The position numbers were made by a program, and so were the translations under genes. From the NCBI GenBank assembly GCA_023052935.1, contig CM041298.1, positions 22,868,692 to 22,932,691 on the forward strand: a DNA stretch of 64,000 bases, written 5' to 3'. Of the stretch, positions 23,880 through 34,812 are shown in pieces. The notes under the pieces are model-generated. The model was not told the origin of the DNA and did no database searches. It saw only the letters and a program-made list of their open reading frames with translations. Positions within the stretch are counted from its first letter, which is position 1; the number at the start of each line of letters is the position of its first letter. The DNA comes from Piezodorus guildinii (Eukaryota > Arthropoda > Insecta > Hemiptera > Pentatomidae).

Positions 23880-25454
23880 CACTGCCGGACAAAATTAAAG
23901 GGTCATTTACAAATATTTATATTATTATTACATAAGAGATAAAAATAGGAATTCCTTTGTCCCAGGGTGGACTTTGTGTTGTATCTTATCAAGTTAATCC
24001 TCTACCTGTTTATATTCCCACCCGTTAATGGAGAAAAGGGTCAGTTAATCCTCTTCTTGCCTTTCTTCCTATCAGTAAATGGTTAGTTGTTAGCAAAGAT
24101 TCATCTTATTGATGATTTTTTAACATTTAAGAGACTTTAGTTTTTACTTTAAGTTTAGTAAGAACGTTGTGATGGCCAACAGAAGGGCATTGACCGAAGA
24201 GAAATCAATTCGTGCTGTTGCTTTGAATGAAGAAGGGTTTTCTCAAAGGCATATTGCGCAACGGCTCCAGCGGTCACAATCCGTAGTGTCCAGGGTGCTT
24301 AATAGGCACCGTCAAACTGGAGGGCATACAAAAAGAGTCGGACAAGGCCGTCCGAGGTCAACTTCCTACCGTGACGAGAGATTTTTGCAACGGCATGCTC
24401 TTCGGGATCGCCGATCAACTGGTAACAGTCTGCGAGGTCTCCTCCAGAGGTTCAGGAATGTAAAAATTTAAGAGCGAACCGTGAGAAGACGACTAAACGA
24501 TTATGGATTGACCTCCCATCCTTCAGCTACTGGACCTCTTCTCTCCAGGGAACACCGGGTTGATCGCTTGAGGTTTGCTCGGGAGCACCTAAACTGGACT
24601 CAGGAAGATCGGAGCCTCGTATTATTCAGCGATGAGTCAAGATTCCGTCTCCGATCTCCAGATGGACGGGAAAAGGTATGGAGAAGGCGGGGAGAGAGGT
24701 ATGCTCCATGCACTTTTTCTCCAAGGGTTGCGTTTGGTGGTGGGTCAGTGACGGTGTGGGGGGGCATAAATTTAAACCCCCGTACAGAGTTGGTTCTTGT
24801 GAACCGTGGCTCTATAACTGCTGACAGGTACATTAGGGAGGTACTTGAGCCACATGTAATACCTTTCGCCAGAAATATCGCAGGTAACTTTATTTTTATG
24901 CACGATGATGCCCTACCTCAGGTTGCTCGATCAGTGCAAAATTTCCTCAGACAAAAAGAAACTGACGTTATGGTTTGGCCACCCAGAAGTCCAGATATGA
25001 GCCCAATAGAGCATGTATGGGATATGCTTGTAAGACGTGTCCGCACCCGAGACCCACAAAATTTGGCAAATTTAAGGAAAATGTTAGTGAAAGAGTGGAA
25101 CAACATCCCAGAACAACATGTAGGAGCCCTGGTCGCTGGAATGGGCAGGAGAATGGAAGCAATTATCAGAGCTTGAGGTGGGAATACCAATTATTGATCG
25201 CTTTCCTCGAATCCTTCCTTTTTATTCAGTTTTGTTATTTCATTTCATTTCAAAGATTTACTTTTTCATTTTGAGGCTGTAGGACATTTTTGGTTTTTGA
25301 TTTGTTTTTCTATTAAAAATTTCTAGAAAATAATTTTTTATTACCCTTATAATAAAGTGTAACTTCGAAAGAAAAAAGAATATTTTAAAAAGTACCCTAT
25401 ACAATTCAGTAATTTTAAAATATTGAAGTGATCCTTTAATTTTGTCCTGCAGTG
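23880..25454 (+). mobile_element. Tc1-family DNA transposon, near-complete
   Basis: A 1575-bp element with terminal inverted repeats of about 30 bp (CACTGCCGGACAAAATTAAA at left, CACTGCAGGACAAAATTAAA on the minus strand at right). TA flanks both sides (23878-23879 and 25455-25456), the Tc1/mariner target duplication. One transposase reading frame occupies 24169-25176 with a single stop. A truncated sister copy starts at 26730. Confidence 0.92.
24169..25176 (+). pseudogene. Tc1 transposase, one in-frame stop
   Basis: Cut-and-paste transposase that binds the element's inverted repeats. Frame 24169-24471 encodes the paired HTH region (GFSQRHIAQRLQRSQSVVSR, then RHRQTG-GRPRSTS). After a TAA at 24469-24471 the same frame continues from 24481 to 25176 with the catalytic domain. 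First Asp lies in LFSDESRF, second in MHDDALPQ, and Glu in SPDMSPIEHVWD. Spacing between the last two acidic residues is 34 (DD34E), diagnostic of Tc1. The usual DNA-PH motif around the second Asp reads DDALPQ, an unusual variant or decay. With only one stop, inactivation looks recent. Confidence 0.9.
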
Positions 25455-25597
25455 TACTAGGCATTATACTTCTATGTTACAACTAATAGTTCAGAAATTA
25501 TTTTTTTTTTTTTTTATGACTTGGTCACAGAAAATTATTTTTTACCGTTTATATCTATATAAATCTATATCGCCATCACAAGGACTATCTGTGCTTA

Positions 25598-25955
25598 AGA
25601 AGTTCAGTCAAACGTTACAATCCAAAATCCTTTGAAAAATCCTAAATGCTCCTTAATTTGTCACCAACAAGCTCATCCATAAGGACCTTAATGTCCCATA
25701 AGTTGCTGATTTGTTCCGAACTAGGTATCAATCCTTCCATGACAAACTCCACTCCTACTCTAGTCCATTAGTTTCCATCGTTGCTTCCTCTTCCAATTCT
25801 GACAATCCTCCAAGGCGTTTGAAAAAAGATGGCCTTGAGACCTTCTAGTTTAGATTATCTAGTGGAGTGCTGTCAATGGGCATTTCAGGTATTTTATTTG
25901 ACAGCTAATTTACTTGATGTATTAACTAATAGAGTTGCAAATATCAATAAATAAT
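25598..25955 (+). pseudogene. J1 LINE 3' fragment
   Basis: J1 ORF2 tail from the equivalent of LQSKILRKILNAPY to PRRLKR, with frame breaks. A 3' UTR follows, ending in CAATAAATAATTATATTG. Confidence 0.7.
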
Positions 25956-26009
25956 TATATTGAGGATGTATAGTCGACTGTAGAAACTATGTCCATTCTC
26001 ACAGTTTAT

Positions 26010-26130
26010 GCTTGGACATGGCTCAGTAATGCCCTGATGATGGCTCACAGGCTTGAGCCGAAACGTTGGAAAAATTAAAAACTTTTCAAAAAATGACTGA
26101 TTCCTGACTCTTCCACCTATAATTATCAAT
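26010..26130 (+). repeat. Penelope-like terminal fragment with hammerhead-like core
   Basis: Contains the well-paired hammerhead-like core 26034-26064. The downstream AACGTTGGAAAAATTAAAAA and CTTCCACCTATAATTATC are non-coding. It lies between a J1 tail and a poly(A)-ended LINE tail (about 26140-26270). Confidence 0.5.
26034..26064 (+). ncRNA. Hammerhead-ribozyme-like core
   Basis: CTGATGA (26034-26040), one unpaired T, stem II GGCTC/GAGCC (26042-26046 with 26055-26059, loop 8 nt), GAAAC (26060-26064). This is the best-formed core in the window. Stems I and III were not resolved. Confidence 0.5.
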
Positions 26131-26637
26131 AAATAATATTTTTTATTTTATATGTTCTCGTTTATGTGCTGGAAGAATATTAACTCGGCATTAATCCCTT
26201 CACTCCATTTCCCTGGCCAGTAAAACCCCTATATAGCCTTCAAAGGCGAAAAAACGAAAAAAAAAAAAAGTATGTTAAAGTAAAAATTGATTTTAAGAGA
26301 GCAGGTAGGTAGTAAAAGTAGTATATTATGGCTAGATATTTTTTAATATTTTTCCATAGTTTTGAAGTTTTAACAAGGAATTTCAGTTTCCCAACTGTTT
26401 AATTTTGATTAATTATTATTTTAAACTTTAGTAATATTAACATAAAAAAGTGAATATCTAGGAAGAGGAGGCAGGAAAAAAACAAAAAAAAAACAGAGGT
26501 TAGTTTGTGCAGGGCCTACTTCCAAGGCACCTAATGACTCCCAGGAGCGTTATACCTTTCCCCTTCAGCTCATTATTTAACATGATTGAGTACCGCCTTT
26601 AGTCTTGATCTAAAAAATAATAAAATATCATTTTATT
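26131..26637. other. Spacer with LINE-like A-tail
   Basis: Bases 26140-26270 end in AAGGCGAAAAAACG plus an A-run, similar to the 3' end of the RNase H-bearing LINE. The rest is AT-rich and unassigned. Confidence 0.35.
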
Positions 26638-26729
26638 ATTACTTTCACTCAACCATATATGCAACAATGAGTGAGGAATTTTTTTTTAATTTGCGTTTTC
26701 AACAGGAATACACGTTTTAGGATCATCTA

Positions 26730-27133
26730 CACTGTCGGACAAAATTAAAGGATCACTTACAAATACTTATATTATTATTACATAAGAGATAAAAATAGGA
26801 ATTCCTTTGTCCCAGACTGGGCTTTGTGTTGTATCTTATCAAGTTAATCCTCTACCTGTTTATATTCCCACCCGTTAATGGAGAAAAGGGTCAGTTAATC
26901 CTCTTCTTTTATTTCTTCCTATCAAAGATTCATCTTATTGAAGATTTTCTAACATTTAAGAGACTTTAGTTTTTACTTGTAAGTTTAGTAAGAACGTTGT
27001 GATGACCAATAGAAGAGCATTGGCCGAAGAGGAATCAATTTATGCTGTTGCTTTGAGTGAAGAAGGGTTTTCTCAAAGGCATATTGCGCAACGGCTCCAG
27101 CGGTCACAATCCGTAGTGTCCAGGGTGCTTAAT
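26730..27133 (+). mobile_element. Tc1 element copy 2, 3'-truncated
   Basis: Left inverted repeat CACTGTCGGACAAAATTAAA preceded by TA (26728-26729). It is collinear with 23880-24310 including the transposase start (27001) and HTH region, then diverges abruptly after CAGGGTGCTTAAT. It is inserted in a Rep-A fragment (26638-26729). It lacks the catalytic domain and right end. Confidence 0.85.
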
Positions 27134-27172
27134 GACCATTTATGACTTAGTCGTAAGAAACTAATATTTTCT

Positions 27173-27493
27173 TAACTTGGAACCCGCATACTAGACTTAA
27201 ACGACAAGAACTTAATCGACGATTCGGCCAATTATACAGACTGCTGAACAGAAATTCTTAACTATCTTTTATATACTACTAATATACAAGACGTCCACTC
27301 AATGTGATGTATGTGTATATAGGTATAAGTGAATTCTTGACTTTATTGTATTGATTTATTATTGTGTATATATTTTATTGTAATTTTATGCCGTGTAAAT
27401 ATTGTATGAATGTAGTATCTATGATATCTTTCAGCACTACTATTGATGTCCAAATTGGGACAGATTGTAATTTTACTCAATGAAAAATTGTTG

Positions 27494-27572
<79 letters not shown>

Positions 27573-28145
27573 AGACAGTACTGAAACCTATCTGGACTTA
27601 CGGATTTGAACTGTGGGTGACAGCCAAATTTTCTAACATCTAACGCATTCGATCCTTCCAATCCAAAGTCGTCCGAACAATATTTAATGCTCCTCATTAT
27701 GTCACTAACCTACCTTACACTACGACCAAAATATTCCATTTAGTTTAGACCTTATTACATGAAAATCATCCAAATTCCATCAGAACCTTATCCATCACTC
27801 CAATCCGCTAGCTCAATCCCTATCCAGCTCCACACACCCTTACACAACCCTAGAAGGTTGAAACGGCAGTGGTCTCGAGACCTCTTGTAAACATATATAT
27901 TGGAGTCCTAGCATTGGTTTGGACTCACATGCTGTATGCTTGATGATTGTATACAGGTATGAGTGGCTTTTGTACATATTCTTATTGATTCTTCATTTTA
28001 TATATGTATATTGTATTATTATTTTAAACATTTATTGCTTCGTAAATGTAGTATGTATGAATTTTGTACTTGTTCACTATTATAAATGTCCTAATTAGGA
28101 CAGATTGTAATATTACTCACTAAAAATAGTTTCTGGAAAATACAA
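27173..28145 (+). pseudogene. Jockey-like J2 LINE fragment, split by AT array
   Basis: Starts at WNPHTRLKRQELNRRFGQLY-like sequence (27178-27240). It resumes after the AT array at 27575 with KTVLKPIWTYGFELW and ends at KRQWSRDLL-like codons near 27880. A long AT-rich 3' UTR follows. It is related to but distinct from J1 (about 48950-49800 is a sister). Several stops are present. Confidence 0.7.
27511..27570. repeat. (TA)n microsatellite inside J2
   Basis: An A-run followed by 60 bp of TA. It separates two non-contiguous parts of J2. A second AT array lies at 28149-28206 at its 3' end. Confidence 0.95.
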
Positions 28146-28209
<64 letters not shown>

Positions 28210-28319
28210 ACGTGATGTAGCTGGGATTCCCACATCTTTTTTTTTTTTTTTTTTAAAAAGGTGTGCATTTTGCATATTTATATACCTTTTTTTAATTAAA
28301 ACGATTATTTAACTGTTTG

Positions 28320-28650
28320 ATATGCTACATTATTTCAGCCGTGAGGTGATCCCAAGGTATGGAGACCCTCTTAAGCACACTCATCTTCTATTAAGTCGGT
28401 ATCCGAAAGTGGGAAAAACTTGGCGGCTGTGTCATCACGGCATAATCACCTCATTACATTGTCGTTGGTCTAGGAACAGTACGAATCTATATATGTACGG
28501 AACCCAAATTTCAGCACTTTCCTAATCCTTTGCACAATCCCAATCTATCTCCAGCCAGCCCTAAAACCCTCATCGTAGGTTGAAGCTGCAATGGCCTAGA
28601 GACCTCTTGTACTAAGCAACTGGAGAGCTGGCAATGGCCAGGAAATAGAC
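28320..28650 (+). repeat. SINE3 body fragment and Jockey-like tail
   Basis: Bases 28320-28470 carry the SINE3 body (CAGCCGTGAGGTGATCCCAA, GTATGGAGACCCTC, AACTTGGCGGCTG) without the tRNA head. Bases 28500-28650 are a short J2-like 3' tail (GGTTGAAGCTGCAATGGCC, CTCTTGTACT). Confidence 0.55.
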
Positions 28651-29587
28651 TAGTGAGAGACGCTAGGATCTCCTGGCGTTATACCTCTACATCCACAGTG
28701 GGTGTTGGGAATCGATTCGGAGTTCCCACGGACAGTAGGTAAATAGTGTATATAGGTATGAACGTTGCAACATTATTATGATTAAAGACTGGGTTTCCAT
28801 GATTTTGCACGGTTTATTTGGTACTTTATTTGCTACAGTAGCTAATTTGAAGACGTTCAATATTATTGATACTGTATCCTATTCAGCATTTTTAGTGGTC
28901 AATGTTATTTAAAAAGTAATTACTCCGAACTTAAAACAGACGGTAAAACTGTGCTCTAAATTTCTAATTAAAAACCAATCTGGTGTGAAAGAAGAGCTCA
29001 AATAGATGCTCATTGTTAATCAGGTAAGAAAAAGTGCTTCCTAGCTATTAAGTTGTAAATTTTAAAATTTATTTTCTAGTTATCTAAAGAAACATCTATC
29101 GAATCTATGAAAAAAAAAAAAAGAATAGGCCTTTACAAAAGCAGCTTTCGAAGTAATTTCAAGCGCTCTTTTAGTCAAAACTCATTTTACGTAGATTTGT
29201 GCCTGGCTTTGGTGGGATCGTCAATTCCAGTTTCTAACCTCAATCATTACTGACTTTTTTTGGAAAAATAGACGAAGAACTGGACGTAATGGCAGCACTA
29301 TCAGTGTTTTTTACATTATAACTTTAATAATATCAATGCTTTTTTACATGTATATATACTTAATTTTTAATTTTGGACATTTTGAGATTTTTACTGGACA
29401 ATTTTTCACGTTTCGAGCATTTCATTGTACGTTTCGAAGGATTTTACTGCACGAAAATCCGGTCTCTAGAGAACCGAAAATCATAATAATGATTTTTTAT
29501 TTATTCTTCTTTGTAATTTTCTATTTAATTTCTGTTTACTTAAAAATAAAAATCATAACAATTCCTATTCATCCATTTTTAGTCACA
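28651..29587. other. Unassigned spacer
   Basis: No recognised repeat or gene. The 93-codon frame 29336-29617 is hydrophobic and AT-driven, and its end runs into J1 sequence, so it is not credible. Confidence 0.5.
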
Positions 29588-30450
29588 TTGCTGATGTTCC
29601 CCAAGGCAGTATCCTAGAACATATTCTTTTCACAGTCTATACAGCTGATATCCCACTCCATCCAGACACTTTTTTTCTACCTGTGCTGATGACACTTGTG
29701 TGTTATCAGTCAATAGTGATCCAACTATTGCCTCTCAAACTCTTCAATCCCACATCAGAGACCTTGAGATATGGTGTCACAACTGGAGAATTAAAATAAA
29801 TGCCAACAATCCCACCAACAATCACCTTTACCCTTCGTCGTAAACCTATGACATCTTCAATAACACTCCTCTTGTCCAGGTTGAGCAGATCCGATATCTA
29901 GGACTGCACCTTGACAAACAACATACTTGGTACCTTCATACAAGACTGAAACGACAAGAAACTGCTCAACGTTTTCGACTACTACAACACTTACTAGACA
30001 AACGTTCTAATCTTCCACTTAACTATAAAAGACTCATCTACATGACTATCATAAGGCCGATATGGACTTACGGAGTATAACTTTGAATCTCTACTAACCA
30101 TGGAATTCTTCCCGTATCCAATCCCCAGTATCCAAAATCCTCAATGCTTCTTACTATGTCACGAATAATCACATTCACAAAGTCCTTAACGTTCCGTATG
30201 TTGCTGATTTTGACCGATCCAGATATCATTCCTTTCATGCCAAACTCCATTCCCACCCTTGTACTCTAGTTTCAATGTTTCTTCCTCTTCAATTCCTGAC
30301 AATGCTCCGAGCGGTCTGAAAAGGAGATGGCCACGAGACTCTCTTGTTTAAAATATTTTTAGTGTGCTTCCATTGGGAAACTTCTCTACATGTGTTTCAT
30401 GCCTTCTTATATTTATTCAAATGTACTTGTATTCTAATATACAGCTTTAA
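29588..30450 (+). pseudogene. J1 LINE fragment spanning RT core to 3' end
   Basis: Homologous to the full-length ORF2 from the VPQGSILG motif (29593-29615) through a frame-shifted YADD-DTCVLS region (29685-29710), then RLIYM-IRPIWTYG and on to the C-terminus and 3' UTR. Multiple frameshifts are present. Confidence 0.75.
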
Positions 30451-30925
30451 ATTCCAATTCTTAAGCCAATATGGACTTAGGCTTCACAGATTTTCGGTTC
30501 AGCAAAAAAGACTCACATACAAAAACTGGAATCATTTCAATTCAAAATTTTAAGACTCATAACGACAGCTCCTTGGTACTTAAACAACAGAACCCTACAT
30601 ACGGACTTACAGCAACCAACAGTTGACCAACATATACGAACACTCTATTCTCGTTTTCACATCAAACTTAACGGACACGATAATAGAATGATTAGCGACA
30701 TGTCAGTTGCTGAAATGCCGGTCCGAAGAAGGCAAAAACGAAGCTGGATGAGGGACCTCCTCAGCTAGATTAAAGCCTCGGAAGGGGTGCTACTGGGGCA
30801 CTTTACTTCCCCATGCCTACCATGCCTGATCTTAATTTTTTTCCTACACATCTGCTGATTGTCAGACAACCTCTGACAGGTGTAAATAATGATATAAAGA
30901 GACAAATAAAAAATTCCAATAAATA
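30451..30925 (+). pseudogene. Jockey-like J3 LINE, ORF2 C-terminus
   Basis: The frame from 30451 reads IPILKPIWT-stop-ASQIFGSAKKTHIQ. It is then open to 30766-30768 with FKILRLITTAPWYLNNRTLH, LQQPTVDQHIRTLYSRFH and RRRQKRSWMRDLLS. This is the classic Jockey-clade ORF2 tail (ILR-IT-APWYV, then TDLQ-PTV). A single stop lies at 30478-30480. Sister copies lie at 37978 and 46130 (minus). The 3' UTR runs to an A-rich end near 30920. Confidence 0.75.
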
Positions 30926-31747
30926 CTTAAAAAAATTATTTATCCTGTAATTTAGAATACGTGATATGTTATAGTTGGAATACTCATTGCTCCAGAGTAT
31001 AACTGTATTATTATACTGTATTTTATAAATTCTTCCTTTACATTATTTCCAGATATTGAGTGCTACATAAAATTTCTTTAAAAACTTCTTATTTTACTCT
31101 TGATACGAAATTAAAACTTATTAATTTTATTAAAAGAAAAAAAAATAGTGAAAGATGACGTTCGTACATTTTTTTTTTAATTAAAAATTATCAACAAACT
31201 CTCTAACATTCTCTAATTGCCTTCCCTCTATTAAAATGAAAATTGACGCTGTTAATATTATGTTTACTTTACAAACTGTTAATAGAGAAACGTAAAAGTC
31301 AGAAGCATGTTTTGTTTTGATATTTACTATTCCAGTTGTAACTTCACATCCGCCGTGTTGCTCTTAATTAGCGCTATGTGACAAACAAAACATTGCTATC
31401 CATTTGTTTACATTTTCCGCTGGCAGTCCGTGTCATTTTCCTCGGATAAATATTTACGGCAATCCCTGTACAGTTTACTTGAGTTTAACAAGCCAAAAAT
31501 ATGATAGTTTATTGAACGATTCACCGCAAAACATTATTCTCTGTAGCAGAGGCTGATAAATCTCGATATAAGCCAAAGGTCACAAATAACTTTCCCGTGG
31601 GTTTCATGAGTAATAGACTTGAGGATGGCTTCTTTAGAATAAACTAGGGGCTCGCAATTTCATTTCATTTTGTGTTAATTTTAATTCAAGGTAGTGATGG
31701 TTTCGATCTGTCGGCCAGAGGGTGGATGAACTACACTTAAAAAACTG
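30926..31747. other. Unassigned, partly GC-richer spacer
   Basis: Bases 31330-31640 look single-copy within the window. No frame or repeat match. Confidence 0.45.
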
Positions 31748-31951
31748 CTGGAAGGAATTAGTCCGGGTGGCGGTCATTAAATGAAACAACTAAATAGTTT
31801 CAACTATTTTATTGTTTGCCAACGTTTCGACCCCCTTTGTGGGTCATCATCAGGGCTCACAAAGGGGGTCGAAACGTTGGCAAACAATAAAATAGTTGAA
31901 ACTATTTAGTTGTTTCATTTAATGACCGCCACCCGGACTAATTCCTTCCAG
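31748..31951. repeat. Perfect 94-bp palindrome centred on a hammerhead-like core
   Basis: Left arm 31748-31841 and right arm 31858-31951 are exact reverse complements, with a 16-nt spacer (GGTCATCATCAGGGCT). Each arm is the PLE terminal sequence seen at 7490-7580. The junction falls inside the hammerhead-like element: the minus-strand reading across the centre is a full core, while the + strand arm has only its 3' half. The flanking 31955-31969 is GTTGACCGTTGAGAA on minus. Confidence 0.9.
31824..31853 (-). ncRNA. Hammerhead-ribozyme-like core
   Basis: On the minus strand: CTGATGA (31853-31847), unpaired T, GACCC (31845-31841), loop, GGGTC (31833-31829), GAAAC (31828-31824). Same class as 7477-7506. 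Confidence 0.45.
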
Positions 31952-32059
31952 TAATTCTCAACGGTCAACTAATTACATCCACAACTACACTTAAAAAAGA
32001 TTCCATACACCCATTAATAAATTTTTAGTTTTGAAAGCTGAGGTTGATTTCCTCCACAC

Positions 32060-32525
32060 TTTTAAACTACCGTCTGGCCCAAAATTATTAAATTTGAATT
32101 CCTAAGAGAATATGACCGGTTCCCAGAATTATTTTGGTTTATTTACAAACTCTCTAGCAAATCACAGTCGCTTCTTTTGGTTTAAGTTACTGAAGAACAG
32201 CTTTGTTCTTGCGACTCGACCACTATATCCTTCCCTGTTAAGAATATTTTTGACCGTTTTTGGGTGGACTTGAATCCCATAGTACCTATTTATCCTGATG
32301 GCCATTGAGGTGTCGTTAGTGTGAGGATTTGCATGGACTTCAGCAAGAATGGCTCGCTCCTTGCGATTCTCCAGTCGCCTGTCTTCCAGCACGTGGTCTA
32401 TCCTTCAAATATTTTAACTCTCTATGTCTTTGTAGTACATACTGTACAGTACATGTGACTTTTTCAACGAATATGAAATTTCTATTCGAACATGAGACTT
32501 CCCTGCGAACCATGAGCTTTCTCAA
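32060..32525 (-). pseudogene. Tc1-like transposase relic (different family)
   Basis: The minus frame 32392-32162 encodes RRLENRKERAILAEVHANPH and VHPKTVKNILNREGYSGRVA, the second HTH and linker of a Tc1-like transposase. It runs on through a stop into FAREFVNKPK and a FWEPVIFSDESKF-like first catalytic Asp region (about 32085-32150). Upstream HTH pieces lie in another frame. It is more decayed than, and distinct from, the element at 23880. Confidence 0.7.
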
Positions 32526-32867
32526 ATCACGAGAAATGCTAATATTGAAGAGAATCAGTTTTCCAGGTCCAAGTAAAGTTAATACTGAACTTAGACTTAA
32601 TTATCAAAATAAGATTTATAGATATAACACTGGAAAGACGGTCATAATACAAAAATAGGATTAATATTGAAATTGTATGGAAACTTTTTTGACCTATCAT
32701 AAACAAATGGCATACTGCCTCTTTTTATATTAATAATGAAATGAAAATAAATAAATATGATCTTTTATCTAATTTTAGTATTAATAATTTTTGATATTAG
32801 GAAATTTTTATGTTGAAAATAATAGCATGCTGTATGGAAATTTTTTTGGGTGGGTGTATATATAAGG

Positions 32868-33168
32868 TAGTATCCTGGGACCCAACACCTTTCTTTCTTA
32901 TTATGGTAATGACACTTGTATGTTATCAGTCAATAACAACCCTACTACTATCTCTCAAACTCTTCAATCCCACATCAGAGACCTTGAGGCATGGTGTCGG
33001 AATTGGAGAATTAAAATCAATTCCAACAAATCCCACCAAATTACATTTACCCTTCGTCGAAAAGCTATCCTGCCATACAGTGTCCTGTATTATTCATATA
33101 TTTTATTTTACAGCTAATTGACTTGATGTAATAACTAATACAGTTTTAAATCTCAATAAATATTTTAA
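32868..33168 (+). pseudogene. J1 LINE, internally deleted
   Basis: RT-core segment open in one frame (32920-33117: VNNNPTTISQTLQSHIRDLE, WRIKINSNKSHQITFTLRRK), joined directly at about 33075 to J1 3' UTR. About 0.6 kb of ORF2 is missing. It ends at CAATAAATATTTTAAAA, next to Rep-A. Confidence 0.7.
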
Positions 33169-34365
33169 AAATCTGGTGCAGGCAACACACGACTTTCGCT
33201 TACCGCCCTTGTACAAATCAGTTTAAGAATTTTAAAGATAAAAATGAGTGGAACTGATAAAGAATTAATCAGATTGAATTTCTATAGAAACAGGTGTTTT
33301 ATTAAAAGAATCTATTATATTATTACCTAAATCAATGAGATCTTTTTATCAGCTTTTCATCACTATTTATGATTCAATAGACCGTCAGAAGCTATATAAC
33401 ATCAAGGGAATACCTAGAAAGTTAGTAAACCTAGTACAGATGTGCTCGTCGGAAACATTCCATAAAGTTAGAATCGGTCATAATTACTCCGAGAGATTTG
33501 AGGTGCGATCGGGTTTGAAACAGGGTGACTCCCTTTCACCTGTGTTATTTAATATAGCTTTAGAATATGTCATAGAAAGGCTTAAATATGGGTGACAAGA
33601 TTCCGGTTTTGGGATATGCCGATGATCTGGTACTGCTAGGTGAAGACATGGTAACCATTCAACTAAATACAAGTGTGTTAATAAAAACCGGTAAAGAAAT
33701 AGGACTCGAATTAAATACCGATAAGACGAAATATATGATTAGTAGCAGGAACGGTGGCGATCTTGGTGATATTGATGTGTCAGGGCATACTTTTGAACAC
33801 GTAGAGAAATTCAAGTATTTAGGTTCAATTATAACTTGAAAAAATGAAATCCAGGAAGAAATAAAGTCCCGGTTAAAGGTGGGAAATGCGTGTTATTATT
33901 CAGTTGCTAAGTTACTTAGTTCGCGGCTTCTATCTAAAAACTTAAAGGTTAGAATTTATAAAACTATTATTCTTCCAACGGTTCTTTACGGATGTGAAAC
34001 GTGGCCGCTTACTTTGAAGGATAAACAACGGCTTAAGGTTTTCGAAAATAAGGTATTGGCGTAAAATGTTTGATCCGAAGAGAGATGAGTCCACTGGGGA
34101 GTTTAGAAGGTTGCACAACGCGGAATTGTGGAACTTGTATCCTGTGAATATACTTGAGCTCATTGCATCGCGGAGACTCAAATAGGCGAGTAAAGTTGTT
34201 GGGCTCGAAGACGAGCGGATTTCGAGAAAGTTGGTATTTGCTGATCCGACTGGTAGGCGTCCGAAAGGTAGGCCGAAGCGTAGATGGGAGGATTGCGTTA
34301 AGGCTGATCTCGGGAGGTTGGGCTTGAATGGTAAACATTGGACGAGTCTGTGTAGGCGGAATTTG

Positions 34366-34812
34366 TTTATTAACTTTATATTAGTATTTATATTATATTA
34401 TATTAACTTTATATATTAGTAACTTTCGAAAAGAACTGCAATTTTCATACGCGCGATTTTTTTTATTTTTGGGGTCCTTGTTATTATACCGATATGATGA
34501 AGAGGTATGTTTTTTTTTTGTTTTTTTTTAAATCAATTACTATTATAGAAGAGTAATTTAAGTTATGATTATATTAATCGAAACATTCTCTTCTAATTCG
34601 TTTATATATATTTACTTATCATAACATATCAAAGATGATTATTACATTCCGTTTCGAGGTACCTTATGCCTCATCTTCAGATTTTAAAATATTATATTTA
34701 TTTCCATATTGTATCTCAATATAGGTCAATTACTATTATATATTCTTCATATTAAGCTCATAGATATGAATAATCATTCTGTTAAAATCTATCTTTTCAC
34801 TATCACATATTT
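34366..34812 (-). mobile_element. 447-bp hammerhead-bearing element (copy A)
   Basis: A non-coding insert in the RTE copy. About 395 bp of it (34417-34812) recurs nearly unchanged at 35642-36044. It contains a hammerhead-like core at 34651-34680 on minus. Both copies also share ACCGATATGATGAAGAGGTA and a T-run. The strand is given by the hammerhead. Assignment to PLE termini is inference from the core. Confidence 0.7.
34651..34680 (-). ncRNA. Hammerhead-ribozyme-like core
   Basis: On the minus strand: CTGAAGA, unpaired T, GAGG pairing with CCTC across a 9-nt loop, GAAAC. Stem II has only four pairs. Confidence 0.4.

Larger units (their letters stand above)
23310..25540. repeat. Rep-B repeat, copy 2 (interrupted by Tc1)
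   Basis: Matches 2555-4150. Unlike copy 1 it has no Rep-A at the GGCAGAAATTA position (about 23465-23490), giving an empty-site comparison. Its right part is split by the Tc1 element: CTTTCCAACGG lies just left, and TTATACTTCTATGTTAC just right of it. Confidence 0.65.

Noticed and set aside
29336..29617. 93-codon hydrophobic ORF as a membrane protein
   Set aside because: AT-driven composition, no homology pattern, and its end overlaps J1 sequence in a wrong frame.
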